In this document: piece after piece, positions 53,735 through 61,992 of the stretch
How positions within the stretch are numbered: position 1 is the stretch's first letter
Layout: the number at the start of each line of letters is the position of its first letter
Assembly (NCBI RefSeq): GCF_001909055.1
Contig: NZ_LVWI01000038.1
Coordinates: 1 to 64,000, forward strand
DNA from: Paenibacillus helianthi
GTDB taxonomy: Bacteria > Bacillota > Bacilli > Paenibacillales > Paenibacillaceae
Direction of reading: 5' to 3'
DNA: 64,000 nt
Translations under genes and position numbers: made by a program
The notes under the pieces: generated by a model
What the model saw: the letters and a program-made list of their open reading frames with translations, nothing else
Database searches by the model: none
What the model was told of the DNA's origin: nothing

Positions 53735-55167
53735 GGATAAAAAGCCGTTTCCGTAACCTGCACAGCTCGCTCCTCTCCCGTTACTTGCTGATTATTATAG
53801 CCGCACTGCTGTTAATTCCCGTTGTAGTTCCGTTAACCATAGGAATGTATAGCCTTTTCAATGGAATGACCCGGGAACAGCCACCGGAGAAATATAAACA
53901 GTATGACAATATTAATGCACTAGAGAACACCTGGCATAAGGAAGCAAAGGAGCTTCTTGGCAAACCACCTGAGTTCATCAATGAGCGGCTACGGGCGTTA
54001 AGCTCCACCTACAGCCTGGCTGTGATGTTCTGGGTAGATGGAGAGGGGCAAACCAGACTGTTGCTGGAATCTGTCGATCCAAAGCTATGGCAACAGAATG
54101 AACGGTACTCCGTCCCCGCACAGTGGACCGCTGCAGAAGCGATTTCCTTCATGAAAAAGAGTAATAACCTGGAGCCGCTCTCTATTGTAGCTTTTGTGGG
54201 GGATCAGGCGGAAGCAGGAGAAGGCTTCATGGTCATGCAAATTCCTGCCGCCGTTAAGGATCAGACTTCTGTTGATGGCTTCAGTTCATGGTTCACGATA
54301 GTCATGCTTGTATTATTTACAGGGTTCATTATAGTATCTTTGCTGTTCTTTATCCAAATCCGCAAAAGGCTGCTGCGTCTCGAGACGGCCATGGTCTTCA
54401 CAGGAGAAGCTGGCTTACCCCGATCGATTGTTCCGGGGAAGTCTGATGAAATCGGCCGTCTGGAGACAGCCTTTAATACCATGGTAACCGAGCTTGCCGC
54501 CAGCCGGGGGAGAGAGGCGGAAGAGGAAGGCCTGCGCAAGCGTCTCGTTGCGGACTTGTCGCATGATCTCCGCACTCCCCTTACCGTCATCCGCAGCCAT
54601 CTTCATGTTCTGGGTAAGGAAGCTCTGACGCCCCGGGGCCAGGAATCGCTGAAGCTGATGGATGAACGGATCGACAGTCTTAGCGGGCTGATCGACAATC
54701 TGCTGTCCTATAATCTGCTAAGCAGCGGGCGGATGACGCTGAACCTGGAGCGCAAGGATGTACTGAGACTGCTGCGGGAGTGTGCTGCGGCATGGTATCC
54801 GCTGTGGGAGAAGGAAGGATTCCAGATTGAAATGGACCTGGAAGCTGAACCGCTGTATTGGACTGTTGATGAGAGCTGGTTCCGCCGCATTCTGGATAAT
54901 TTGTTTCAAAACATTGTACGCCATGCACGGAGCGGCCTCTATGTAAGCGTAAAGCTGGAGGTTATAGACGACCAGCGCCTGATCGTGATCAGCGACCACG
55001 GCCGCGGCCTGGGCAGCGGCTCCGAGTCCAAAGGTGCAGGCCTGGGCTTGTCCATCGTCGATCTGCTGATTAAGCGGATGAAGCTGGAATGGAAGGTTGA
55101 CAGTACAAGACAAGGCACAAGTATTGTAATACTAAGCCCTTCGGATGGAATTTTAAACGAAACTTAA
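53731..55167 (+). CDS. Two-TM sensor histidine kinase
   Basis: 478 aa. TM1 about 15-38, extracellular sensor about 40-190, TM2 about 190-212, HAMP, HisKA (ADLSHDLRTPLTVIRSHL with phospho-His) and HATPase (DNLFQNIVRHA, DHGRGLG, GAGLGLSIVDLL). The sizeable extracellular domain suggests direct ligand sensing, unlike BceS-type intramembrane kinases. Partner of the OmpR regulator, near the NisK/SpaK layout for lantibiotics (inference). Confidence 0.93.
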   Translation: MRIKSRFRNLHSSLLSRYLLIIIAALLLIPVVVPLTIGMYSLFNGMTREQPPEKYKQYDNINALENTWHKEAKELLGKPPEFINERLRALSSTYSLAVMFWVDGEGQTRLLLESVDPKLWQQNERYSVPAQWTAAEAISFMKKSNNLEPLSIVAFVGDQAEAGEGFMVMQIPAAVKDQTSVDGFSSWFTIVMLVLFTGFIIVSLLFFIQIRKRLLRLETAMVFTGEAGLPRSIVPGKSDEIGRLETAFNTMVTELAASRGREAEEEGLRKRLVADLSHDLRTPLTVIRSHLHVLGKEALTPRGQESLKLMDERIDSLSGLIDNLLSYNLLSSGRMTLNLERKDVLRLLRECAAAWYPLWEKEGFQIEMDLEAEPLYWTVDESWFRRILDNLFQNIVRHARSGLYVSVKLEVIDDQRLIVISDHGRGLGSGSESKGAGLGLSIVDLLIKRMKLEWKVDSTRQGTSIVILSPSDGILNET

Positions 55168-55226
55168 ACTTGCTGCCGCCATGCTTTTAACCTTGGGACG
55201 TTATGCTAATTACCGAGGTGAAGAGA

Positions 55227-56141
55227 ATGAAGGAAACAGTGATTGAAACAAGGGACTTAGTAAAGGAATACCGCGGCCGGGCTGCGGTGGAGCATTTGAA
55301 CCTGAATATAGGCAAAGGGGAGATCTATGGCTTCCTCGGTCCAAATGGTGCAGGCAAAACTACGACAATCCGCATGTTGCTGGGCCTGATTAAGCCAACT
55401 TCGGGAAGCATTGAAATTTTTGGGCAGGGGCTTCGGCGGAATAAGCTGCAAATTCTGCGCAAGGTGGGGTCATTGGTGGAATCGCCGTCTTATTACGGCC
55501 ATTTGAGCGCTCTGGACAATCTGGAAGCCATCCGCCGCATTCTTGACGTACCGAAGTCGCGTATAGCTGAAGTGCTGGACATCGTTTCTCTAACAGGGGA
55601 AGAAAAGCGGCCTGTGAAGGGCTTCTCGCTCGGCATGAAGCAGCGGCTTGGTATTGCCGCTGCACTGCTGGGAAGCCCGGAACTGCTGATTCTGGATGAG
55701 CCCACCAATGGTCTCGATCCGTCAGGTATACAGGAGATTCGCTCGCTGATCAAGCGTCTGCCCGTAGAAGAGGGGATCACGGTCCTGGTGTCGAGCCACC
55801 TGCTCAGCGAGATTGAACAGATGGCTGGAACCGTAGGAATTATCCGTTCCGGACAGATGGTCTACCAGGATACGATTGCCCACCTGCAGCAGCAGGCGGC
55901 AGGTGACCTCCGTATCGCCGTATCCGAGCCGGAAGAAGCGCTGATTCTCGCCGGGCGGCGCGGCTGCTCAGGCACGCTCCAGGAAGGACGTATCACCCTG
56001 CCCCGGATGAGCGATGCCCGGGTAGCGCTGCTGATCAAGGAACTGGTCGAGAATGGCCATGCGATCTACCGGATCGAGGAGCACAGACAATCGCTGGAAG
56101 AATTCTTCCTTCAGGTAGTCGAAGGAGGCCAGTCCTTATGA
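55227..56141 (+). CDS. ABC ATPase, lantibiotic-protection type
   Basis: 304 aa from the ATG at 55227, after GAGGTGAAGAGA. Walker A GPNGAGKTT, signature SLGMKQRLGIA (SxGMxQR, typical of the BcrA/NisF group), Walker B LLILDEPTNGLDPSG, H-loop SSHLLSEIE. Overlaps the first permease by ATGA. Similar to ATPases of lantibiotic or bacitracin self-protection exporters. Confidence 0.92.
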   Translation: MKETVIETRDLVKEYRGRAAVEHLNLNIGKGEIYGFLGPNGAGKTTTIRMLLGLIKPTSGSIEIFGQGLRRNKLQILRKVGSLVESPSYYGHLSALDNLEAIRRILDVPKSRIAEVLDIVSLTGEEKRPVKGFSLGMKQRLGIAAALLGSPELLILDEPTNGLDPSGIQEIRSLIKRLPVEEGITVLVSSHLLSEIEQMAGTVGIIRSGQMVYQDTIAHLQQQAAGDLRIAVSEPEEALILAGRRGCSGTLQEGRITLPRMSDARVALLIKELVENGHAIYRIEEHRQSLEEFFLQVVEGGQSL

Positions 56142-56854
56142 TGTGGCGTTCGTTCTCGGCGGATTGGCTAAAAATCCGGGGTAAAGGCTTGTGGTTCCTG
56201 GTCTTCCTTGGCCCGATTGGGCTCCTTGCCATGCAGGGGTTGAACTTCGGAATCCGTTATGATTATCTGACGAAGCAGTACCACTCTGATCTATGGGGGG
56301 GATTGCTGGATAATGTGGCTAATTTCGTACCGGTAGCACTCTACTTGGGTGGCACGCTGATCTGCTCGCTCATGGCGAATGTGGAGCATCAGACGAGCTC
56401 ATGGAAGCAACTGCTGGCGCTGCCTATCTCCCGGACCGCCGTATTTATGTCCAAGCTGCTGCTGTGTCTGCTGCTTGTCGCCGTCTCCTGCCTCCTGCTG
56501 TCCGTGGGGACGGTAGGTTTAGGATATCTACTCGGCTTCGGCGATCAGCCGGTTCCCTATGCGAAGGTGATGCAAATCGGGTTCGCCTCCTATGCTGCGG
56601 CGTTGCCTGTGATCTCCTTGCAGCTATGGCTCTCCCTGTCCAGCCGCAACCAGACCCTGCCCGTTTCGTGCGGCATTACCCTATCGCTGGGGAGCCTTTT
56701 CTCGGCGTCTCTGTCCGAATGGTTTCCGTTATCCTGGCCTATTATGGCCTGGAGCGCTCCCCGGCCCTGGTTGTTTAGCGGGGCTGGGCTGATGCTGGGA
56801 CTGCTGCTACTGCTGCCGGGAGCCCTGCATTTCGCGCGAAAGGATGTGAATTGA
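56138..56854 (+). CDS. ABC permease, MutE/EpiE-like
   Basis: 238 aa, six helices. N-terminal FSADWLKIRGKGLWFLVFLGP, middle VEHQTSSWKQLLALPISRTAVFMSKL, which is the ABC2_membrane_4 pattern of lantibiotic-immunity permeases. First of two unequal permeases, as in NisE/NisG. Confidence 0.9.
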   Translation: MMWRSFSADWLKIRGKGLWFLVFLGPIGLLAMQGLNFGIRYDYLTKQYHSDLWGGLLDNVANFVPVALYLGGTLICSLMANVEHQTSSWKQLLALPISRTAVFMSKLLLCLLLVAVSCLLLSVGTVGLGYLLGFGDQPVPYAKVMQIGFASYAAALPVISLQLWLSLSSRNQTLPVSCGITLSLGSLFSASLSEWFPLSWPIMAWSAPRPWLFSGAGLMLGLLLLLPGALHFARKDVN

Positions 56855-56855
56855 T

Positions 56856-57596
56856 ATGGCAATCTTCTGGAGAGTTCTGTCCGCAGAAAGACTGAAGATA
56901 TCCAAATCCTTCATTTGGCTGCTGGTTATAGGCAGTCCGGTGATCGCCGTATTCATTGGAGCACTCGCTAATATGGAGGAGGAGGGTAGGCCTATCACCT
57001 GGCAGGTACTGCTTGGTGTCATGTCAATGGCTCATGCTTTGTTATTTCTTCCGATACTCACGGGTATTTTCGCGGCATTAATCTGCCGAACCGAGCATGT
57101 TGACGGCGGCTGGAAAATGCTGCTCTCGCTGCCCGTGACGCGTTCTTCTGTATATTTTGCAAAATATACTATGGTTATGGGCCTGCTGGCTGCTGTACAG
57201 TTGCTGTTTTTTGTGGCGCTGATGGGTGTGGGTGTGGTGCGCGGGGTGGATGGGCCTGTACCTTGGATGCTTTTTGTGTCCAGTGTTTTTGGCGGCTGGT
57301 TCGCCTGCTTACCGCTGGCCGCGCTGCAAATGGCGGTATCCCTGAACTGGAGCAGCTTTGGCGCACCTCTGGCGCTGAATGTGAGCTTAACCATCCCTAA
57401 TATGCTGATCGCCAATTCATCCACTTACGGGCCGTATTACCCTTGGGTTCAACCGCTGCTGGCGATGTCGCCTTTTGGAAAGGAAAAATTCGGGGCCTTT
57501 AATTTGCCAATGGAAAGTCTGATGCTTGTAGTATTCGGCAGTCTGATTATCTTTATGGCGGCAGGTCTATTCTCCTTCTGGCGCAAAGCCGTCTAA
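56856..57596 (+). CDS. ABC permease, MutG-like
   Basis: 246 aa, six helices, starting two bases after its partner's stop. AERLKISKSFIWLLVIGSP and EHVDGGWKMLLSLPVTRSSVYFAKY repeat the partner's pattern. Completes an ATPase-permease-permease exporter. No lantibiotic structural or modification gene is in the window, so it probably defends against peptides made by others. Confidence 0.9.
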   Translation: MAIFWRVLSAERLKISKSFIWLLVIGSPVIAVFIGALANMEEEGRPITWQVLLGVMSMAHALLFLPILTGIFAALICRTEHVDGGWKMLLSLPVTRSSVYFAKYTMVMGLLAAVQLLFFVALMGVGVVRGVDGPVPWMLFVSSVFGGWFACLPLAALQMAVSLNWSSFGAPLALNVSLTIPNMLIANSSTYGPYYPWVQPLLAMSPFGKEKFGAFNLPMESLMLVVFGSLIIFMAAGLFSFWRKAV

Positions 57597-57645
57597 ACAC
57601 GGTGCTTCATGCTAATTGCAAGTCTTCCCATACCGGCCTTCTCCA

Positions 57646-57695
57646 TGGACATCAGATAAAGTTTTGCTATAATTAATCGTAGAAGCTTCGATTAA
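57646..57695 (+). promoter_or_regulatory. arsR-type promoter and downstream dyad
   Basis: TGGACA (57646-57651), 16-bp spacer, TATAAT (57668-57673). A dyad TTAATCG-N9-CGATTAA (57673-57695) covers the start site. It differs from the ATATGA-N8-TCATAT sites before the transporter genes. Confidence 0.55.
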
Positions 57696-57738
57696 CTATC
57701 GGTATGGCCGGATGAAATAGATGGAGGAGGGCGAGAGC

Positions 57739-58104
57739 ATGGAGCCAGCGGCACTCGAAGAATGCGACAATACATGCAACGGTTCGGAGCTGGAACCGGA
57801 ATCTATGGCGTTAATCCTGCCTGACCGCGGGACAACGGATAAAATGGCGGAGATGTTCAAGGCACTGGGTGACCCTACAAGGGTACGGATGATTTATGCC
57901 CTGTCGCAAAGGGAATTGTGTGTGCATGATTTGTCATCCATACTGGATATGGGACAGTCGGCGGTATCCCACCAGCTTCGCTATCTGCGTAATCTGCGGA
58001 TTGTCAAACGCCGCAAGGAAGGCAAAACCGTATATTATTCGCTGAATGACGCGCATGTGGAGCAGATTTTTCTGCAGACCCATGAGCATATCCGGCATGA
58101 ATAG
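57739..58104 (+). CDS. ArsR/SmtB-family metal sensor
   Basis: 121 aa from the ATG at 57739 (GGAGG upstream); ATG 57721 is an in-frame alternative. Winged helix FKALGDPTRVRMIYALSQRELCVHDLS, MGQSAVSHQLRYLRNL. Two metal sites are visible. The alpha-5 zinc site has Asp and His in NDAHVEQ and two His spaced x10 and x2 later, exactly the CzrA/SmtB D-x-H-x10-H-x2-H spacing. An alpha-3N-type site has Cys in ELCVHD plus N-terminal CDNTC. Likely a Zn/Cd/Pb-responsive repressor of the next two transporters. Confidence 0.92.
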   Translation: MEPAALEECDNTCNGSELEPESMALILPDRGTTDKMAEMFKALGDPTRVRMIYALSQRELCVHDLSSILDMGQSAVSHQLRYLRNLRIVKRRKEGKTVYYSLNDAHVEQIFLQTHEHIRHE

Positions 58105-58110
58105 ATGATA

Positions 58111-58151
58111 GGGTGCTCTGCAAGCCAAATGGCTGCGGAGCACCCTTTTTT
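58111..58151 (+). terminator. Terminator of the arsR-type gene
   Basis: GGGTGCTC...GAGCACCC followed by TTTTTT, with an additional inner GCA/TGC pairing. Confidence 0.88.
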
Positions 58152-58152
58152 C

Positions 58153-58211
58153 TAAAAATATAAGAATTTATAGACGGCGAAGCCGTTTCCGCTTGCTAGT
58201 AGCCGTTTCTT
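58153..58211. repeat. Truncated double-hairpin repeat R4
   Basis: AAAATATAAGAATTTATAGACGGCGAAGCCGTTTC joins the left end of the R family directly to its right end, lacking the middle; a second AGCCGTTTC follows. Looks like an internal deletion derivative. Confidence 0.6.
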
Positions 58212-58216
58212 CTTAG

Positions 58217-59203
58217 TTACACTTTAAGCTCCCTGTGTTTCAGGGAGGAATTCTCGATCTGCAGCGTGGCGTGCTGAATTGCGAATTGGTCCTCCACAAG
58301 ATCGATGGCCTGCTGAAGAATGCTATGAGGGTCGGCGGTATCCCTGATCAGCAGATGCCCGCTGAGCGCATCAAGCCCGGAGGTGATGGTCCAGACATGC
58401 AGGTCATGGACGCCGATGACGCCGTCGATGCGGAGCAAAGCCTCTTTGATCTCCTCTGTATTAATGGCAGCAGGTGTCCCCTCCATTAAGATATGAAAGG
58501 CCTGCTTCAGAACACCCCATGCTCCTCTAAGGATAAGCAGGGCCACCAGTACGCTGATGATGGGGTCGGCGATATACCATGAGAACAGATTCATAATCAA
58601 TCCGGCAAGCAGTGCGCCCACAGAGCCAAGGGCATCGCCCATAATATGCAGATAGGCGCTGCGGATATTGATATTCTCTTTGGTGTCGCTCTTGCGCATA
58701 AGGGACCAGGCACTGATCAGATTGGCCAGGAGCCCTACAGCCGCAATAATCATCATAGTGCCGCTTGCTACCGCCGGCGGTGCAAAAAACCGCTGCCAAG
58801 CCTCCCATATAATAAATCCGGCAATGACAAACAGTGTAACTCCGTTGAACAAGGCGGCCATAATTTCAAACCGGTAGAAGCCGTAGGAATTCTTCAATGA
58901 TGGCGGTCTGACGGCGACAATCATCGCCACCAGGCTTAAGGCCAGAGAGGCGGTGTCACTCAACATATGCCCGGAGTCGGAGAGCAGAGCAAGACTGCCT
59001 GTGACCAGTCCTCCGAAAAACTCGAGGAACATAATACCTCCGGTAATGATCAGAGCGATCAATAGGCCCTTTTTGTTATCTGGCGCGTGGGAGTGGGAGT
59101 GGCCGGAATGGCTGTGCCCATGCCCTTCATTATGTACATGCCTGTGCTCTTGGTGATGCGGTTGATGTTCATGGGAATGACCCGGATGATTGTGGTTATT
59201 CAT
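58217..59203 (-). CDS. czcD: Cation diffusion facilitator (CzcD/ZitB-like)
   Basis: 328 aa from the ATG at 59203 (AAAGGGG upstream). N-terminal ~45 residues contain about 18 His (HSHEHQPHHQEHRHVHNEGH), a metal-binding tail. Six helices with the zinc site HxxxD pair: SLALLSDSGHMLSDT and LHIMGDALGSVGAL. Cytoplasmic C-terminal domain with GVHDLHVWTITSGL. Exports Zn2+, Co2+ or Cd2+ by proton antiport. Divergent from the P1B ATPase gene with matching operators. Confidence 0.94.
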   Translation of the reverse strand: MNNHNHPGHSHEHQPHHQEHRHVHNEGHGHSHSGHSHSHAPDNKKGLLIALIITGGIMFLEFFGGLVTGSLALLSDSGHMLSDTASLALSLVAMIVAVRPPSLKNSYGFYRFEIMAALFNGVTLFVIAGFIIWEAWQRFFAPPAVASGTMMIIAAVGLLANLISAWSLMRKSDTKENINIRSAYLHIMGDALGSVGALLAGLIMNLFSWYIADPIISVLVALLILRGAWGVLKQAFHILMEGTPAAINTEEIKEALLRIDGVIGVHDLHVWTITSGLDALSGHLLIRDTADPHSILQQAIDLVEDQFAIQHATLQIENSSLKHRELKV

Positions 59204-59226
59204 AAAATGACCCCTTTCTGCAAAAC

Positions 59227-59246
59227 ATATGAATGATTGCTCATAT
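59227..59246 (-). promoter_or_regulatory. ArsR-type operator before czcD
   Basis: ATATGA-N8-TCATAT, 24 bp upstream of the czcD start, preceded by AAC as in the copy at 59416. Confidence 0.75.
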
Positions 59247-59371
59247 ATTAATATTATCCCGGATGAAAGCAGATTACAAGAGATAATCATCAGACTTCGT
59301 AGCCATCATCTGCTTATTTTTTTCTGCCAGGGCTATTCTTGTACCCAAAAGGAGAAACTATGCACTTTGCA

Positions 59372-59435
59372 TTGACACTCTAAGATTGAGGGGCATATAA
59401 TGTGTGTAAGTAAACATATGAACAGATACTCATAT
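59372..59435 (+). promoter_or_regulatory. P1B ATPase promoter with ArsR-type operator
   Basis: TTGACA (59372-59377), 18-bp spacer, TATAAT (59396-59401). The operator ATATGA-N8-TCATAT (59416-59435) lies at about +9 to +28. The ATG at 59400 is inside the -10, so it cannot be the start codon. Confidence 0.8.
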
Positions 59436-59462
59436 ATAGGTTTTACCAAGGAGATGAGTCAT

Positions 59463-61808
59463 TTGAATGCGGTCCAAGGAAATGTAAGAAAACAGTGGAT
59501 GCTGGAAGGGCTGGATTGTGCCAATTGCGCCATGAAAATTGAAAATAAGGTCAAAAAAATTGAGGGAGTCACGTCTTGCTCAGTGAATTTTACCATGAAG
59601 CTGATGACGCTGGAAACCGCAGCAGCTGATGCTGAAGCCATATCTGCCGAAGCCCGGCGGACGGTAAACACACTTGAGCCCCACGTGAAGATTAAGGAAT
59701 TGAAGGCAGCAGGGGTTCGCAGACAGCCGCAGGCAGGCAGCGGTCCGGAGCAGGGGATTAGCCCCGAGCACACCCATCAATCTGAAGCTGCTCATGGACA
59801 CAGCCATGAAGCCCACAGCCAAGCTGATGTGCAGAGCCTCAATCATAGTGCCGATGATCATGTGGCTGCCCACAGTCACAGCGGTACTCACGACCATAGC
59901 CATGAAGCCCATGAGCACGGCGATGCCCATGGACATAGCCATGAGCATGGCGAAGGCGACACCCGGCGCATTCTGCTTCGTCTGGGAGCCGGAGCCGTTC
60001 TTGCGGCTGCCGGAATGTTCCTGCCGGTCAGCGGAATGGCGGAGCTGCTGATTTTTCTGGCTGCTTATTTGATGGTTGGAGGCGAAGTGGTCTGGTCTGC
60101 TGCCCGCAACATCATCCGGGGTCAGGTCTTCGACGAGAACTTCCTGATGGCGCTGGCGACGATAGGGGCATTCGCGATTGGAGAATACCCGGAAGGCGTT
60201 GCCGTTATGCTGTTCTATCAGGTGGGCGAGCTCTTCCAGGGTCTGGCTGTCAACCGTTCCCGCCGCTCGATTTCGGCACTGATGGATATCCGTCCAGAAT
60301 TCGCATATCTGAAGGAAGGCGGCAGTCTAAGACGTGTTGCGCCTGAAGAAGTGAATATCGGCGACCATATTGTGGTCAAACCGGGCGAGAAGGTTCCGCT
60401 CGATGGAACTATCCTTGAGGGCAGCGCCATGATGGATACCTCAGCGCTGACCGGGGAATCGGTGCCGCGCGCTGCTGAACCGGGCAGCAAGGTCCTGAGC
60501 GGTTTCATTAACCGCAATGGCGTAGTTACGATTGAGGTCACGAAGAATTTTGGGGAATCTGCCGTCTCCAAGATTCTGGAGCTGGTGCAGAATGCCTCCA
60601 ACAATAAGGCGAAAACCGAGAATTTTATCACCAAGTTTGCCAGAGGCTATACTCCTGTAGTGGTTATTACGGCGCTGCTGCTGGCTGTCATCCCTCCGCT
60701 CGTACTGAGCGGGGCCACCTTCTCGGATTGGATCTACCGGGCACTCGTGTTTCTCGTCATCTCCTGCCCTTGCGCGCTGGTCGTCTCGATACCGCTCGGC
60801 TTCTTCGGCGGTATTGGCGCAGCTTCCAAAAGTGGCATTCTCGTCAAGGGCAGCAATTTCCTGGAGGCCTTGAACGATGTTAAGGTTGTTGTCTTTGATA
60901 AGACGGGAACGCTCACCAAAGGTGAGTTCAAGGTGGCGGGGATTTACCCTACCGAGGGATTTGAGGAGAATGATCTGCTGCGGACCGCTGCCTATGCCGA
61001 GAGCCACTCCAGCCATCCGATTGCGGAATCTATCCGTGCAGCTTACGGTGAAGAGATTCCTGGTGAGGCCATAGCGGACTACAACGAAATATCGGGTCAT
61101 GGTATCGCGGTTACGGTAGAGGGAAGGGCGGTACTGGCGGGGAATGCACGGCTGATGGAGCGTGAAGGCATTGCCAGCCGGACGCCGGAAGCGCACGGAA
61201 CTGTGGTCCATATCGCCGTAGATAAGCAGTATGCGGGTTATCTGGTGATTGCCGATGAAGTGAAAGAGGATTCGCTTCAGGCGGTTCAGGCCCTGGGACG
61301 GCTCGGAATTCACAGAACCGTGATGCTGACAGGAGATGCCTTGGCCGTGGCGGAAGCGGTTGGACAGCAGCTGGGCATAGGGGAGATCCACGCTGAGCTG
61401 CTGCCCCAGCATAAGGTGGAGGCCATTGAGAAGCTGGAGCGGGAAAAGTCACAACGGGAAAAAATAATATTTGTGGGCGATGGGATTAATGATACACCGG
61501 TACTGGCCAGAGCAGATGTCGGCATCGCCATGGGCGGCCTGGGGTCGGATGCAGCGATTGAAGCGGCAGATATCGTAATTATGACTGACGAGCCTTCAAA
61601 GATTGCTACAGCGATCAGTATTGCCAAGCGTACGCGGACTATTGTCTGGCAGAATATTATTTTTGCCCTTGCAGTGAAGGCTATATTTCTGCTGCTTGGC
61701 GCATTCGGAATCGCCACGATGTGGGAAGCCGTCTTCTCGGATGTGGGGGTGACCGTGCTTGCGGTTCTGAACAGTGTACGGGCCCTGCAGGCTCCCAAAG
61801 CGGTGTAA
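59463..61808 (+). CDS. cadA: Zn/Cd/Pb-exporting P1B-type ATPase
   Basis: 781 aa from TTG at 59463, with AAGGAG nine bases upstream; ATG 59454 is an alternative but sits three bases from that site. N-terminal metal-binding domain with LDCANCAMKIE, then a His-rich linker of about 60 residues (repeats of HGHSHE and HDHSHEAHE). Eight-helix core: TGES loop, CPC motif in VISCPCALVVSIPLG (CPCALVxSxP marks group-2 Zn2+/Cd2+/Pb2+ pumps), DKTGTLTKG and GDGINDTPVLA. Expels Zn2+, Cd2+ or Pb2+. Shares operator type with czcD. Confidence 0.95.
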   Translation: MNAVQGNVRKQWMLEGLDCANCAMKIENKVKKIEGVTSCSVNFTMKLMTLETAAADAEAISAEARRTVNTLEPHVKIKELKAAGVRRQPQAGSGPEQGISPEHTHQSEAAHGHSHEAHSQADVQSLNHSADDHVAAHSHSGTHDHSHEAHEHGDAHGHSHEHGEGDTRRILLRLGAGAVLAAAGMFLPVSGMAELLIFLAAYLMVGGEVVWSAARNIIRGQVFDENFLMALATIGAFAIGEYPEGVAVMLFYQVGELFQGLAVNRSRRSISALMDIRPEFAYLKEGGSLRRVAPEEVNIGDHIVVKPGEKVPLDGTILEGSAMMDTSALTGESVPRAAEPGSKVLSGFINRNGVVTIEVTKNFGESAVSKILELVQNASNNKAKTENFITKFARGYTPVVVITALLLAVIPPLVLSGATFSDWIYRALVFLVISCPCALVVSIPLGFFGGIGAASKSGILVKGSNFLEALNDVKVVVFDKTGTLTKGEFKVAGIYPTEGFEENDLLRTAAYAESHSSHPIAESIRAAYGEEIPGEAIADYNEISGHGIAVTVEGRAVLAGNARLMEREGIASRTPEAHGTVVHIAVDKQYAGYLVIADEVKEDSLQAVQALGRLGIHRTVMLTGDALAVAEAVGQQLGIGEIHAELLPQHKVEAIEKLEREKSQREKIIFVGDGINDTPVLARADVGIAMGGLGSDAAIEAADIVIMTDEPSKIATAISIAKRTRTIVWQNIIFALAVKAIFLLLGAFGIATMWEAVFSDVGVTVLAVLNSVRALQAPKAV

Positions 61809-61844
61809 ACCATTCTCCTTTGCACCAGCAAATAAATAGTATGA

Positions 61845-61895
61845 AAAAAATAAGCATTGAGATCCCAAATTGTGGGTCCCGAGGCTTATTTTTTA
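61845..61895 (+). terminator. Terminator of the P1B ATPase gene
   Basis: AAATAAGC...GCTTATTTTTT with an inner GATCCCA/TGGGTC stem. Confidence 0.85.
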
Positions 61896-61925
61896 TGTGG
61901 AAACTAATGTTTTTTGTCTGTTATT

Positions 61926-61933
61926 GCCGATAT
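61926..61933 (+). promoter_or_regulatory. Candidate sigma-D -10 element
   Basis: GCCGATAT is the exact sigma-D (motility/chemotaxis) -10 box, 60 bp before the chemoreceptor start. A TAAA -35 at the normal 15-bp spacing is not present; CTAAT lies slightly further upstream. Confidence 0.5.
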
Positions 61934-61992
61934 AACACTATAGATTTACAGCATATGGAAGATCATTATCAGTTTTGCTGGGGGGAAACTAA

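Noticed and set aside
59400..59402. ATG as start of the P1B ATPase
   Set aside because: It lies inside the TATAAT of the promoter, upstream of the transcription start.
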